Source of the DNA: an uncultured Methylococcaceae bacterium
GTDB taxonomy: Bacteria; Pseudomonadota; Gammaproteobacteria; Methylococcales; Methylococcaceae
Direction: 5' to 3'
NCBI GenBank assembly: GCA_903911305.1
Contig: CAIWDB010000442.1
Location: 1-46,708 of the forward strand
Length of the DNA stretch: 46,708 bases
Part shown: positions 32,412-41,576 of the stretch, in pieces
Numbering within the stretch: the first letter of the stretch is position 1
How the letters are laid out: each line of letters begins with the position of its first letter
Notes under the pieces: model-generated
Seen by the model: only the letters and a program-made list of their open reading frames with translations
Databases searched by the model: none
What the model was told of the DNA's origin: nothing
Made by a program: the position numbers and the translations under genes

Positions 32412-35273
32412 TCAACTAACATTGTCTGAACTAATTAAACGGAAGGCTTCCGTTATTTCCATTGGCCTACCAGTGTAATATCCCTGAGAATAATCAATAC
32501 CAATTTCTTTCAAGTAAGCAAGCGTTTCTGCATCTTCTACTTGTTCAGCAATGGTTTTCTTATTAAAAGCAAAAGCAATGTCGGCGATTGCTTTTACCAG
32601 CACCTGATCGTCAGGCCGAGTTCGTAAATTTCTAATAAAAGATCCGTCAATTTTAATATATTCAAATGGAAGTTGACGTAGATACGAAAAAGATGAGAAT
32701 CCAGTTCCAAAATCATCCAATGCAAAAAGACATCCAATAGAATTAATGGACTTCATTAATTCTAATACAGAATCAAAGTCAGTCACCGCTGCTGTTTCTG
32801 TCATTTCAAAAATGATCTGCTTAGGATTCAGGTTATTATCCTGAATTACTTTTTTAATATGGTTTAATAGTTCGGGATCGGTAAATGCATGTCCAGACAA
32901 ATTAATTGTTAGAGTTATATCCTTGCCAAAATCTTTAAGCATAGCAAGTTGAAAGGCAGCTTTTGAAAGAACCATTCTATCTAATGTATGAATGAGACCT
33001 GTATGTTCGGCTATTTCTATGAAGTGCGAAGGAGCTATTAAGGTTGTTCCTTCACCGCGCATTCGCAATAAGACCTCATAATGACTAGTCTGACCACTAA
33101 TTATGTTTACTATGGGTTGTACAAATAAAACAAATAAGTTTTCTGTTAAGGCGATTTCCATGCGTTGTTTCCACAATACGCGTTCTTGCATTATGCGATG
33201 ACTATCATCATTTGTTGAAAGCAGATACCAACCACCTCTTCCACTTTCTTTTACATGGTACATGGCGAGATCAGTTCGAGCTAACAAATCCTGAACATCA
33301 CTGCCATGTTCTGGAAAAAGTGCAACGCCAATGCTAGCTGAGATTTTATGAACCCTATCCCCAACTTGAAATTCTGTTTCTCTAATGTGATTAAGAATTT
33401 TCTTAGCAACCTGAATAGCAACAGCGGCATTGGCATGGCTTAGTATAATGCCAAATTCGTCGCCTCCTAGTCGACCGATTATATCAACCTCTCTCAATAG
33501 AAGTGGAATTTTATTACTTAACATGACCAATAAACGGTCACCTGCGGCATGTCCACTTGTATCATTAACATATTTAAATTGATCCAAGTCGAAAAATAAT
33601 AAAGCACCAGAATGTTTGTATCTTTTAGCTAAAGCAATTGCTTCTTCAAGTTCATACTCAAACCGACGACGATTATAGAGACCAGTCAAAGGATCATGGT
33701 CAGCAAGCCAAGCTAATCGCAATTCAGCTTTTTTTCTAGCAGTTATATCCATGCCTACCGACAATATTACTGGGCCATTCTGAATATTTGTTTTTAATGT
33801 TGAATGCTGCCATACAACATTTAATATGTTATTATCTTTGCATTGAATGTCACATTCGATTTCGATATGCTCATGATTACCTTTAATGATATCTTTGAGA
33901 TACTCCAAGTATGTATTTTGATTACTTTTTTGCAACAACAAATTGGAAAAATGCAAGCCTCGTAATTCTTCTTGATCATAGCCCATTATCTTTGAGCCAT
34001 AAGGATTTATCATAATAATTTCTTGTTGATCATTTTGGGTAAGAATTATTGCTTGCGCAGTATCAAGAACGTTGTTAACGAAGTTTTTTTCCCTGATTAT
34101 CTCTTCCATTCGGCTAGCAACTTCATGATTCAATGTTTCTAGTTGATCAGTAAGTGATATTGTTGTTTCATTTAATACGTCAACCTCATCCCCAAAGACC
34201 CTATGATTACGGCTAGTAGATATGGCTATACGAACTTTATCAAACTCTCCATCAGCCAAAAGAGGTAAGTTCTCGGCAGCACGACGCAAACTAGACATGG
34301 GAGACCATAAAATAAATAATAAGAATATTTCTGATAGTAAAAATCCACCAATACCAATAAATATACTATGCCTAGTCGCATTATGTATATGCTGAGTTGC
34401 TTCGGTTATATCAGCAATTATGGCTAAATAGGCTTTATCTGTTTGATTAAATCCAGTAACAGGAAATATTCGTATCTGATATTGTCTTTCTTGATATAAA
34501 TAGTGAGTGGCATTAGAAATAACATCTAAATCATTGTGTTCTATCGAAAAACTATGTATTAGATCAATATTCTTTTCAGAATTAGTTAAAGCTATGACAG
34601 TACTGCTCCAAGATTCAACCCAACGAGTATTATCTTTAGTTGGAGATTGTGATTGGACTATTAATCCGATATCAGTCCCCGAAACACCTTTAAAATCGAG
34701 AATTACATCCGCTAATGATGCCGCAATTACTATAGCACCCAAGACACCCTTTTGGCTTAGCACAGGGGCTATAGCATATTGGAGGCAATTATTCGAGCAA
34801 TCAATAAGTGTAGTGGGTTTTTCAGTTGCAACAACAGCAGAAACAGATGAATAAATATTTAGGTTGAGTTCAGTATTATTATTTCGCCGGAATTGAGTAA
34901 TCTTTTTTCCATCAGAAGTTACTATAGTAGCAACTTCTATACCCATATTTAGTTCCAAACTATAACTTAAAGGATCGAAGTTATCAATGGCGCTTTTCTG
35001 ACGTTGAAAATCAAAAGCTGCTTGCGTTGTTTGTAATGAAGCGATAAATGTACTTAACATCAGAAGCCTATTGCTAAACTGGTTAAGCAAAGCTTGAACT
35101 TGTACAGAATATTGTTTCTGTAAGTTATCACGACGTTCTGTGATTTGATTTTGTAATTCTAAATAGTTTGATGAGATAAATATACCAGTAACCATTAGCA
35201 ATATTAAGCTTGTAAGCAATAATGCCTTCCATTTTAAGCTAATAAAAATGCTAATACTACTTGACGATCGCAT
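32412..35273 (-). CDS. Membrane-anchored sensor with PAS, GGDEF and EAL domains
   Basis: Two TMs flanking a periplasmic sensor; RLGGDEFGIIL; EAL domain with YEVLLRMRGEG, FEMTETAA, FALDDFGTGFSSFSYL, KTIAEQVED. Confidence 0.95.
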   Translation of the reverse strand: MRSSSSISIFISLKWKALLLTSLILLMVTGIFISSNYLELQNQITERRDNLQKQYSVQVQALLNQFSNRLLMLSTFIASLQTTQAAFDFQRQKSAIDNFDPLSYSLELNMGIEVATIVTSDGKKITQFRRNNNTELNLNIYSSVSAVVATEKPTTLIDCSNNCLQYAIAPVLSQKGVLGAIVIAASLADVILDFKGVSGTDIGLIVQSQSPTKDNTRWVESWSSTVIALTNSEKNIDLIHSFSIEHNDLDVISNATHYLYQERQYQIRIFPVTGFNQTDKAYLAIIADITEATQHIHNATRHSIFIGIGGFLLSEIFLLFILWSPMSSLRRAAENLPLLADGEFDKVRIAISTSRNHRVFGDEVDVLNETTISLTDQLETLNHEVASRMEEIIREKNFVNNVLDTAQAIILTQNDQQEIIMINPYGSKIMGYDQEELRGLHFSNLLLQKSNQNTYLEYLKDIIKGNHEHIEIECDIQCKDNNILNVVWQHSTLKTNIQNGPVILSVGMDITARKKAELRLAWLADHDPLTGLYNRRRFEYELEEAIALAKRYKHSGALLFFDLDQFKYVNDTSGHAAGDRLLVMLSNKIPLLLREVDIIGRLGGDEFGIILSHANAAVAIQVAKKILNHIRETEFQVGDRVHKISASIGVALFPEHGSDVQDLLARTDLAMYHVKESGRGGWYLLSTNDDSHRIMQERVLWKQRMEIALTENLFVLFVQPIVNIISGQTSHYEVLLRMRGEGTTLIAPSHFIEIAEHTGLIHTLDRMVLSKAAFQLAMLKDFGKDITLTINLSGHAFTDPELLNHIKKVIQDNNLNPKQIIFEMTETAAVTDFDSVLELMKSINSIGCLFALDDFGTGFSSFSYLRQLPFEYIKIDGSFIRNLRTRPDDQVLVKAIADIAFAFNKKTIAEQVEDAETLAYLKEIGIDYSQGYYTGRPMEITEAFRLISSDNVS

Positions 35274-35293
35274 TTTATGTATGGATAGTTATA

Positions 35294-36745
35294 CTAAAAT
35301 CGTAAGGAAACAAGAAAACCGAACATATCCCAATATTGTACGGTTTTGAAAGAGTCAACATTCCCATCAGGCCCAAGTGAACCCTCGGATGGAAGCCAAG
35401 CCGTGCCATTAACATAATTATACTCTGCCCTAATCATCATCCAAGGTGAGATATCATAGCGTAAACCAACAGTCAAAGTTTTAGCAAACTGGCTAAAGGC
35501 GGGTAAATAAATACCTGCCATAGCGGCTGAATACTGTGCTGTTTTACCATTCATATCATTAGTATTTGGATACATTGCATCATATCGTGCCATGAGTTCC
35601 CACTTTGGAGCAAAGCGATACGCGGCTTGGAAATAATAACTTTGTCCAAACCAATCAAAGTCAAGACCATTCAAGCCTATAGCAGGGTTATCCAAACCAG
35701 ATCTCTGAAAATTGTTAATTTGATATTCACTGGAAAAAGTCCATTTTTCTGTATTATATTGTGCTGAAAAAACTACAGGATTGAATGAAATTGAGCCTCT
35801 TTGCGGTTGCGGGACATAAAGTGAAAATGCTGAATAATCCGGATTATAATCCATAGAAGTATAGGCACCCGATAGTGCCAGCCTTAAACTACCATCATAG
35901 GTCTCGTAATTAAGCCTTCCTACGAAAGAAGGATTAGGCTCCAAATATCCTGGAAAGTTTTGATATAAAAAAGAATATTGAGTATCAGTATCATCAGTGC
36001 GCGCGTAACCGCCAAATAACTCCAAAGTTATATTTCCCCAAGGTTTGCGTGATTCGCCATAAACCATTACTCCATCCGCAGAAATAGTAAAGTCTCTAGT
36101 ACCTTCAAAGTAGATTGATTGTGGTAATAAAATACTTGGACGTGTAAAAGCAACATCACGTGTATCATTATACAATCCATAAGGTTGACGGACACGACCA
36201 GCCCGAATCCCTACCCGGAAATCATTTTCGAATTCTGAGCTGTAGTCCAAGAGACCAAAATCTATGACGGGTGTTCCATTATGCCACTCACCGGCTCGCC
36301 TCGAAAGAATCTGCATTGAAAGACGTAAGTTTGGACTGGGTGACCAAGAACCGTTAATCCCAAGTTCAGTAAAAGCAAAGCTAGGATTAGTAATGCTTGA
36401 ACTAAACATATTGTTACCCGATGTTATAAACATAGTTTGAGAAGCAAAACCATGAATCTGTATATTATCGAATAATTCAATAGCATGTACATTACAGCTA
36501 GAAAAATAAATAAAGAAAGAAGCATAGCTCCAACGATGAGCAAGTTTACTTAAAATGTAAGTTAAGGTTTTAAATTTTTGATATATTTTATAATTAAATA
36601 TGATAAAAAAATCGATTAAATTAATATAAAAAAGCATCAGGATAAAAAAAGAAAATACTAGAATATAAACTAAATTAAGTGACCAAAACCACAAATATTT
36701 AGGTATTAAATATCTTATTACATATGATGGTGATCTTTTTTTCAT
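35294..36745 (-). CDS. Porin-like outer-membrane beta-barrel protein (N-terminal start uncertain)
   Basis: FDNIQIHGFASQTMF..., many alternating amphipathic strands, ends WDMFGFLVSLRF with terminal Phe; N-terminal ~90 residues before IELFDNI are atypical. Confidence 0.7.
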   Translation of the reverse strand: MKKRSPSYVIRYLIPKYLWFWSLNLVYILVFSFFILMLFYINLIDFFIIFNYKIYQKFKTLTYILSKLAHRWSYASFFIYFSSCNVHAIELFDNIQIHGFASQTMFITSGNNMFSSSITNPSFAFTELGINGSWSPSPNLRLSMQILSRRAGEWHNGTPVIDFGLLDYSSEFENDFRVGIRAGRVRQPYGLYNDTRDVAFTRPSILLPQSIYFEGTRDFTISADGVMVYGESRKPWGNITLELFGGYARTDDTDTQYSFLYQNFPGYLEPNPSFVGRLNYETYDGSLRLALSGAYTSMDYNPDYSAFSLYVPQPQRGSISFNPVVFSAQYNTEKWTFSSEYQINNFQRSGLDNPAIGLNGLDFDWFGQSYYFQAAYRFAPKWELMARYDAMYPNTNDMNGKTAQYSAAMAGIYLPAFSQFAKTLTVGLRYDISPWMMIRAEYNYVNGTAWLPSEGSLGPDGNVDSFKTVQYWDMFGFLVSLRF

Positions 36746-36766
36746 TGATAAGATAAAAAATAAAGA

Positions 36767-37237
36767 TTATTCCACAGGGAGAATGAAAACATTGTCATCA
36801 TGTGTTTCCTTGGGCAAATAACCTATCGCTCCTGGCGTAGAAGCTATGCGTACTAGCATTTCCTGTTCAGAACTAAGAACGGTTGGTGATTGGCCTGTTC
36901 CAGAATAAACCAACCTATCCCAAGCAGTTCTAAGTTGGTGTGGAAAAATATGTAAAATCTGTTTACAAAATAGGGTATTAAGATGACTGTCGTCAGGTAA
37001 TACAAACACCCTAATAGCGCTGCCATCCGACCATGTTGTTGATCGCATACCAAAGATAGCAGATAGTGCATAGCGAGAAATCGGTGTTTGCACAATCGTA
37101 CCTTTATGAACTGCTACGACAACATCCTCAGCAAGTGCGAAATTATTTATTATCAGCAAAGAAAAAAAGAAAAGCCTATACTTCCCAATAAATAATTGGA
37201 AATATTTAGCCAGACTTTGGATTATATCGAATGGCAA
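36767..37237 (-). CDS. Short PstS/PBP-like periplasmic protein
   Basis: VVVAVHKGTIVQTPISRYALSAIFGMRSTTWSDGSAIRVFVLPDDS...GAIGYLPKE, resembling phosphate-binding-protein-like domains. Confidence 0.7.
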   Translation of the reverse strand: MPFDIIQSLAKYFQLFIGKYRLFFFSLLIINNFALAEDVVVAVHKGTIVQTPISRYALSAIFGMRSTTWSDGSAIRVFVLPDDSHLNTLFCKQILHIFPHQLRTAWDRLVYSGTGQSPTVLSSEQEMLVRIASTPGAIGYLPKETHDDNVFILPVE

Positions 37238-37440
37238 ATCGAAAATCCTTTAATTATAAAGAATGACTATCCAAGATTATCATCCATATTCAAAGGTATA
37301 ATAGAAAAAATATTCTTTATTCATACAATTATTAATATAGAAAAAATTAAACAAAAATATTTAATTTCTTTTACTACATGGTATATAAAATTCATATCCT
37401 AAATATGCTAATTTCTATACCAATCCTATCAAGCTGTCCA

Positions 37441-38097
37441 TTATTTTTTATTGGCTAAAAGATTTGCTAATCCGACAGCATTAGACCCCAGTTTTTTTGC
37501 AATTATTGAACATTCTTGCGCCTTTTTTAAGTCTCCTAGGTAGTAATACGCTAATCCAGCATCATAGTAGACTTTAGGATTTGTTCCTGCTTTTTTTAAA
37601 GCTTGGTCGACCTCGGCAAGGGCTAAATCCTTTTGATTCATATTAGCTAAATAATATGCATACAAAGCGTTGACCATTCCATCTGTTGGAGCATAATTTT
37701 TTGCACGAATAAAGTAACATGCTATTGTGTAGGTCATATCCTCACCACCTTTTATTTTTTTTACACGAATCCCTAAATCTGCAAGTGATTGTAATGCCCT
37801 GTGATGATTAGGAAACGCCCTTAAAGTATAATCTAGATCGTGAGTCATACTACCAGTATTCCCTCTAGTTAATGTTGCAACTTCAGTAGTGAAATGTCCC
37901 ATTTCAACTAGTTGTAGAGGAGAAGGATTTCCAGTCCTTACAGCCGGATCTCTATAGTCAAATGGACCGTATTGACCAGGATTACCTCCGTTTGTACTTC
38001 CTGTTGGATTTGGGCAATCTGTATTTATAGCATAAACTGTGACGTTTTGAAAAAATAAAATCGTTGCAATGAGACGGAAGTACACTATAAATTTCAT
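37441..38097 (-). CDS. Secreted TPR-like protein
   Basis: Signal peptide; DGMVNALYAYYLANMNQKDLALAEVDQALKKAGTNPKVYYDAGLAYYYLGDLKKAQECSIIAKKLG. Confidence 0.7.
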   Translation of the reverse strand: MKFIVYFRLIATILFFQNVTVYAINTDCPNPTGSTNGGNPGQYGPFDYRDPAVRTGNPSPLQLVEMGHFTTEVATLTRGNTGSMTHDLDYTLRAFPNHHRALQSLADLGIRVKKIKGGEDMTYTIACYFIRAKNYAPTDGMVNALYAYYLANMNQKDLALAEVDQALKKAGTNPKVYYDAGLAYYYLGDLKKAQECSIIAKKLGSNAVGLANLLANKK

Positions 38098-38126
38098 AAT
38101 TTTATCTTTTCTTTAAATAACGTTAA

Positions 38127-39386
38127 TTACTTTAATATTGAATTAAGAAGATCAGCTAACTTTTCCGTCATTTTTTGTCTAGAATATTGGGTCAAATCAG
38201 AAGCATAATTCGATAGAGATTCTATTGTATTAAGTTCATTTAAATAATTTACAAATGTAGTCTCAATTTCTTCACTTAATGCAATATCACATGTCTTGTG
38301 ATTAGGATATCTAGACAAGATTTTTGCTGTATCTCCCTTTTTGTCAATTAAGCCGAGTATTGGTCGTCCTGTGCGCAAATATTCATATAATTTAGCAGGA
38401 ATCTGGTAATTGCAATTTGCAGCTTGAAATAAAATCAAGCCATCTGAGTCTAACATTTCAGCTAATGCTTCAATATAAGGCAGAGGTGGAACTAATTTTA
38501 CTATATCCTCTAAATTATTAGCATTAATCATAGAACTGAATAAATCATCATGACACGTCGCCCGAAAAATAATATTAACCGTCGAACTAGTTATCAAACC
38601 TGATTTTTTTAGATGTGATATAGCTTTGAAGAATGGTCGAGGATCTCTTTCAGATGGATAGATTATCCCGCTATGTAACAGCGTAAGTGGCCTATTTTTA
38701 TTTATTGGATGCAACTTCCTGAACTGAAGTGCTTGCTGAAAAGATTCTTCGTCGTAACCATTTTCAATCAGATGTAATCTTTCTTTGTTGACAATTGCGG
38801 GATGCTTGTTAATAAAATCCAAAACCGCACTTGGACTCGTAAAACAAATAGCCGAGGCATACTTTGCTATCCTATCTTCAATCCATTTAAACGATTTCCA
38901 TTGTATAGGATTCTCAGGATAACCATCTTGTGCCATAGGATCACGTAAATCAGCAATCCAAGGAATTTTAGTCATGCGATGTAGGACATATCCAATCAAA
39001 TGCGCGGTAGCTATGGGATATGTAGACCAAATTATAGTAGGTCTAAATTTGTGGGCTAAACATATACCTTGTGCCAATCCAAATGGTAACCAACTAATCC
39101 ATCTATCAGGGATCACAAAATAAATAGGATAACGCCCCATTATTGAAAGGTGTTGTTTAGTATCTAGTGCAAAAGTTCTTCTAACGATTGTATTTGGAGA
39201 AATATCATTCAATTGTTCTTGGCTTATTTCCTCATAGGCCCTTTCATTAACACTTAAAACTATAGGTTGCCATCCGTAAATAGGCAAATATTGACAAAAC
39301 TTCAATGTCCGTTGTATTCCGCTACTTCCTTTTAGGGGCGGAAAATGGAATGCTATCATCAAAACTTTCTTATCCATATAGATCAA
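38127..39386 (-). CDS. Glycosyltransferase family 4-like protein
   Basis: KKVLMIAFHFPPLKGSSGIQRTLKFCQYLPIYGWQPIVLS and C-terminal IPAKLYEYLRTGRPILGLID. Confidence 0.85.
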   Translation of the reverse strand: MIYMDKKVLMIAFHFPPLKGSSGIQRTLKFCQYLPIYGWQPIVLSVNERAYEEISQEQLNDISPNTIVRRTFALDTKQHLSIMGRYPIYFVIPDRWISWLPFGLAQGICLAHKFRPTIIWSTYPIATAHLIGYVLHRMTKIPWIADLRDPMAQDGYPENPIQWKSFKWIEDRIAKYASAICFTSPSAVLDFINKHPAIVNKERLHLIENGYDEESFQQALQFRKLHPINKNRPLTLLHSGIIYPSERDPRPFFKAISHLKKSGLITSSTVNIIFRATCHDDLFSSMINANNLEDIVKLVPPLPYIEALAEMLDSDGLILFQAANCNYQIPAKLYEYLRTGRPILGLIDKKGDTAKILSRYPNHKTCDIALSEEIETTFVNYLNELNTIESLSNYASDLTQYSRQKMTEKLADLLNSILK

Positions 39387-40288
39387 ATTTTTTTATCAAT
39401 GGGCAAAATAAAATTTTTACTTACCCAATTGATTGTTAGTTCGTTAACCTTTTGCCTCCATATGCGACTAGAAAATGTATGATTAGCTTCTTTAATTACG
39501 GATGTTTCCACTTTCGCTAAAGATAAAGCTTTATTCCAATCTCTATTTGTCTTTACTAATTGCTGAAATTCCTGTGCAACCAGATCGTTACCGCTAAGTA
39601 TTATCAAAACTCTACATGAATACTGATTTAACCCATCTAGCATGCGACTTATGAAAGTTTGATCATTGCTAAGGGTAGCTTCTGCATTCATTATTTTTGA
39701 GTGCCACAATCTGTTTGATACTATTTTAAATATTGTTGATAATATTTGTTTTAATGAATCAATTATATCAACTTTGCCAGAAGACAATTTTATCCAAAAT
39801 GCTTTTTGTAGGAATCGTGTGAGATAATAGTGCTTTAATCTCGCACTATTAGCGCCTATCTCCGTATGTACCCACGGATTAAGTAAGATTATTCCACATA
39901 CTCTAATATCAGTATATGCATAATATAAGGTTGCAGATGCTGCATCACATAGACCCCATATAATTACATTTTCAACACAATCTATTGATGAAATTAAAGC
40001 ACTAACTGCTGACCTTAAATCATCATTTAACTCTTCAAAACCCCTTGAATCCCCCTCGCTATCTCCCATACCGCGATAATCAAATCGAAGAGAAGGGATT
40101 CCATTTTCTGCTAAATTTCTAGCGAGAAGAGTAAATTGCCTGTGACTCCCCGCACGATATTGTGGACCACCTACAACAATCAAAACTGCCGCTGTTGACT
40201 GTTTCTGGGTAGATGTGATTATGCCTATTAATCTACAACCCTTACAATCAAAGACGATAGGCATCTCGTTGTACTTCATGGCAATCAA
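39383..40288 (-). CDS. Exosortase A system-associated alpha/beta hydrolase 1-like protein (TIGR03100-type)
   Basis: VVGGPQYRAGSHRQFTLLARNLAENGIPSLRFDYRGMGDSEGD, elbow IIWGLCDAASATLYYA, ILSGNDLVAQEF, EANHTFSS. Confidence 0.85.
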   Translation of the reverse strand: MIAMKYNEMPIVFDCKGCRLIGIITSTQKQSTAAVLIVVGGPQYRAGSHRQFTLLARNLAENGIPSLRFDYRGMGDSEGDSRGFEELNDDLRSAVSALISSIDCVENVIIWGLCDAASATLYYAYTDIRVCGIILLNPWVHTEIGANSARLKHYYLTRFLQKAFWIKLSSGKVDIIDSLKQILSTIFKIVSNRLWHSKIMNAEATLSNDQTFISRMLDGLNQYSCRVLIILSGNDLVAQEFQQLVKTNRDWNKALSLAKVETSVIKEANHTFSSRIWRQKVNELTINWVSKNFILPIDKKI

Positions 40289-41112
40289 TTACATATGGCT
40301 TTAGTTGTTTGGACGATCAATTTGTGTGATTCTATTATTTCTTGTGAATTCCAGAACTGCTCGCCTTGTACGCTTTCTGCAATAATACTAATTCCACGGT
40401 TTTTCCAACATTCAATTACTTTACTACTTGATGGTGAGAATTGATTTGAAGAAAACATTGAAATTTCGAACCAATAGATCGGACATGGAATTGCTGTATT
40501 TAACAAATCCATTTTATCAATAGATAAAGCTAGACTTGATGATAAGGTATACCCACCTATTTCAACGGATTCACCTGATACTATTTTATCTCGTAATTGC
40601 TTTATTCCTGTGCGTTCTTGTTTAGAAGCCAACATTTCAGTTGCAACTCGAATCCTTAAGAATTGATTTATAAAGTTAGCGCCATTAATTATTGGTTGCC
40701 AAAGAATAATTCCAGCTATATTGACAAACTTTTGACTTATATCCACTGCAAGCATCCCCCCCGTCCGCAGACCCCACAATATAATTGGAACATTCATTCT
40801 GTTTGTTAGCCAATCAATTGCTATTTCTACACACCTTCTCCAATTATCCCAACTAGCATCTTCAAAATCCCCTGTACTATCACCACAGCCTAATAAATCA
40901 ATCTGCAACACCGCGTAACCTTTACTAGCAAATTCGCGAACTTGGAGTGCAGCCATACGACGCGATTTATGCATTTCTTCAGCAAAAGGATGTAAATATA
41001 AAATACTAGCTTCTGGCTTTATAAATGTTGGAATGGTAAAATTACAAAATAACCTATCGTCACCAAAAGGCAAGAAGAAAGGTTCGATATTGAATAAAAG
41101 TGGATCAGCCAT
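40285..41112 (-). CDS. Exosortase A system-associated alpha/beta hydrolase 2-like protein (TIGR03101-type)
   Basis: LYLHPFAEEMHKSRRMAALQVREFASKGYAVLQIDLLGCGDSTGDFEDASWDNW, ILWGLRTGGMLA. Confidence 0.85.
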   Translation of the reverse strand: MADPLLFNIEPFFLPFGDDRLFCNFTIPTFIKPEASILYLHPFAEEMHKSRRMAALQVREFASKGYAVLQIDLLGCGDSTGDFEDASWDNWRRCVEIAIDWLTNRMNVPIILWGLRTGGMLAVDISQKFVNIAGIILWQPIINGANFINQFLRIRVATEMLASKQERTGIKQLRDKIVSGESVEIGGYTLSSSLALSIDKMDLLNTAIPCPIYWFEISMFSSNQFSPSSSKVIECWKNRGISIIAESVQGEQFWNSQEIIESHKLIVQTTKAICN

Positions 41113-41353
41113 TCAATTTTATTTCCACAAACTCAACTAAACTCCCAAGACTTTGAAAGTTTTCGGAACTTATTTCATCATCATATATTGTAAAGCCAAA
41201 ACTTTCTTCTAGGGAAGTTATAATGCTTACTACCGCCATAGAATCTAATTCGGGAATTGCCCCAAGTAGTGGACTTGTCAAAATGAGGTCACTCATAGAC
41301 GCACTTAAATTAAGATTCTTTATTATAATTTGTTTGACTATATCTTGAGTCAT
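41105..41353 (-). CDS. Acyl carrier protein
   Basis: 82 aa; phosphopantetheine-site-like IPELDSMAVVSIITSLEESFGFTI. Confidence 0.88.
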   Translation of the reverse strand: MTQDIVKQIIIKNLNLSASMSDLILTSPLLGAIPELDSMAVVSIITSLEESFGFTIYDDEISSENFQSLGSLVEFVEIKLNG

Positions 41354-41576
41354 TGTGATTACTAATTTTCCGACTTTAACAGATTTAATACTAAATGTTT
41401 GTGAATTATCACATTATTCTATTTACCTGTCAAGTATGACGTATATCTCATAATTCCAAAAAACCTCAGTAATGATGAATTAAGATACTTAAAGTGGTAT
41501 ATTTCTTATGCTATTTACTACGTGAAAATATAAATAAATAAATCGCAAATCAGGCATGTATAAGAAATATAGGATA

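Noticed and set aside
37196-37402. 68-aa plus-strand ORF in the AT-rich gap
   Set aside because: Low-complexity Ile/Lys/Phe composition expected from AT-rich intergenic DNA.
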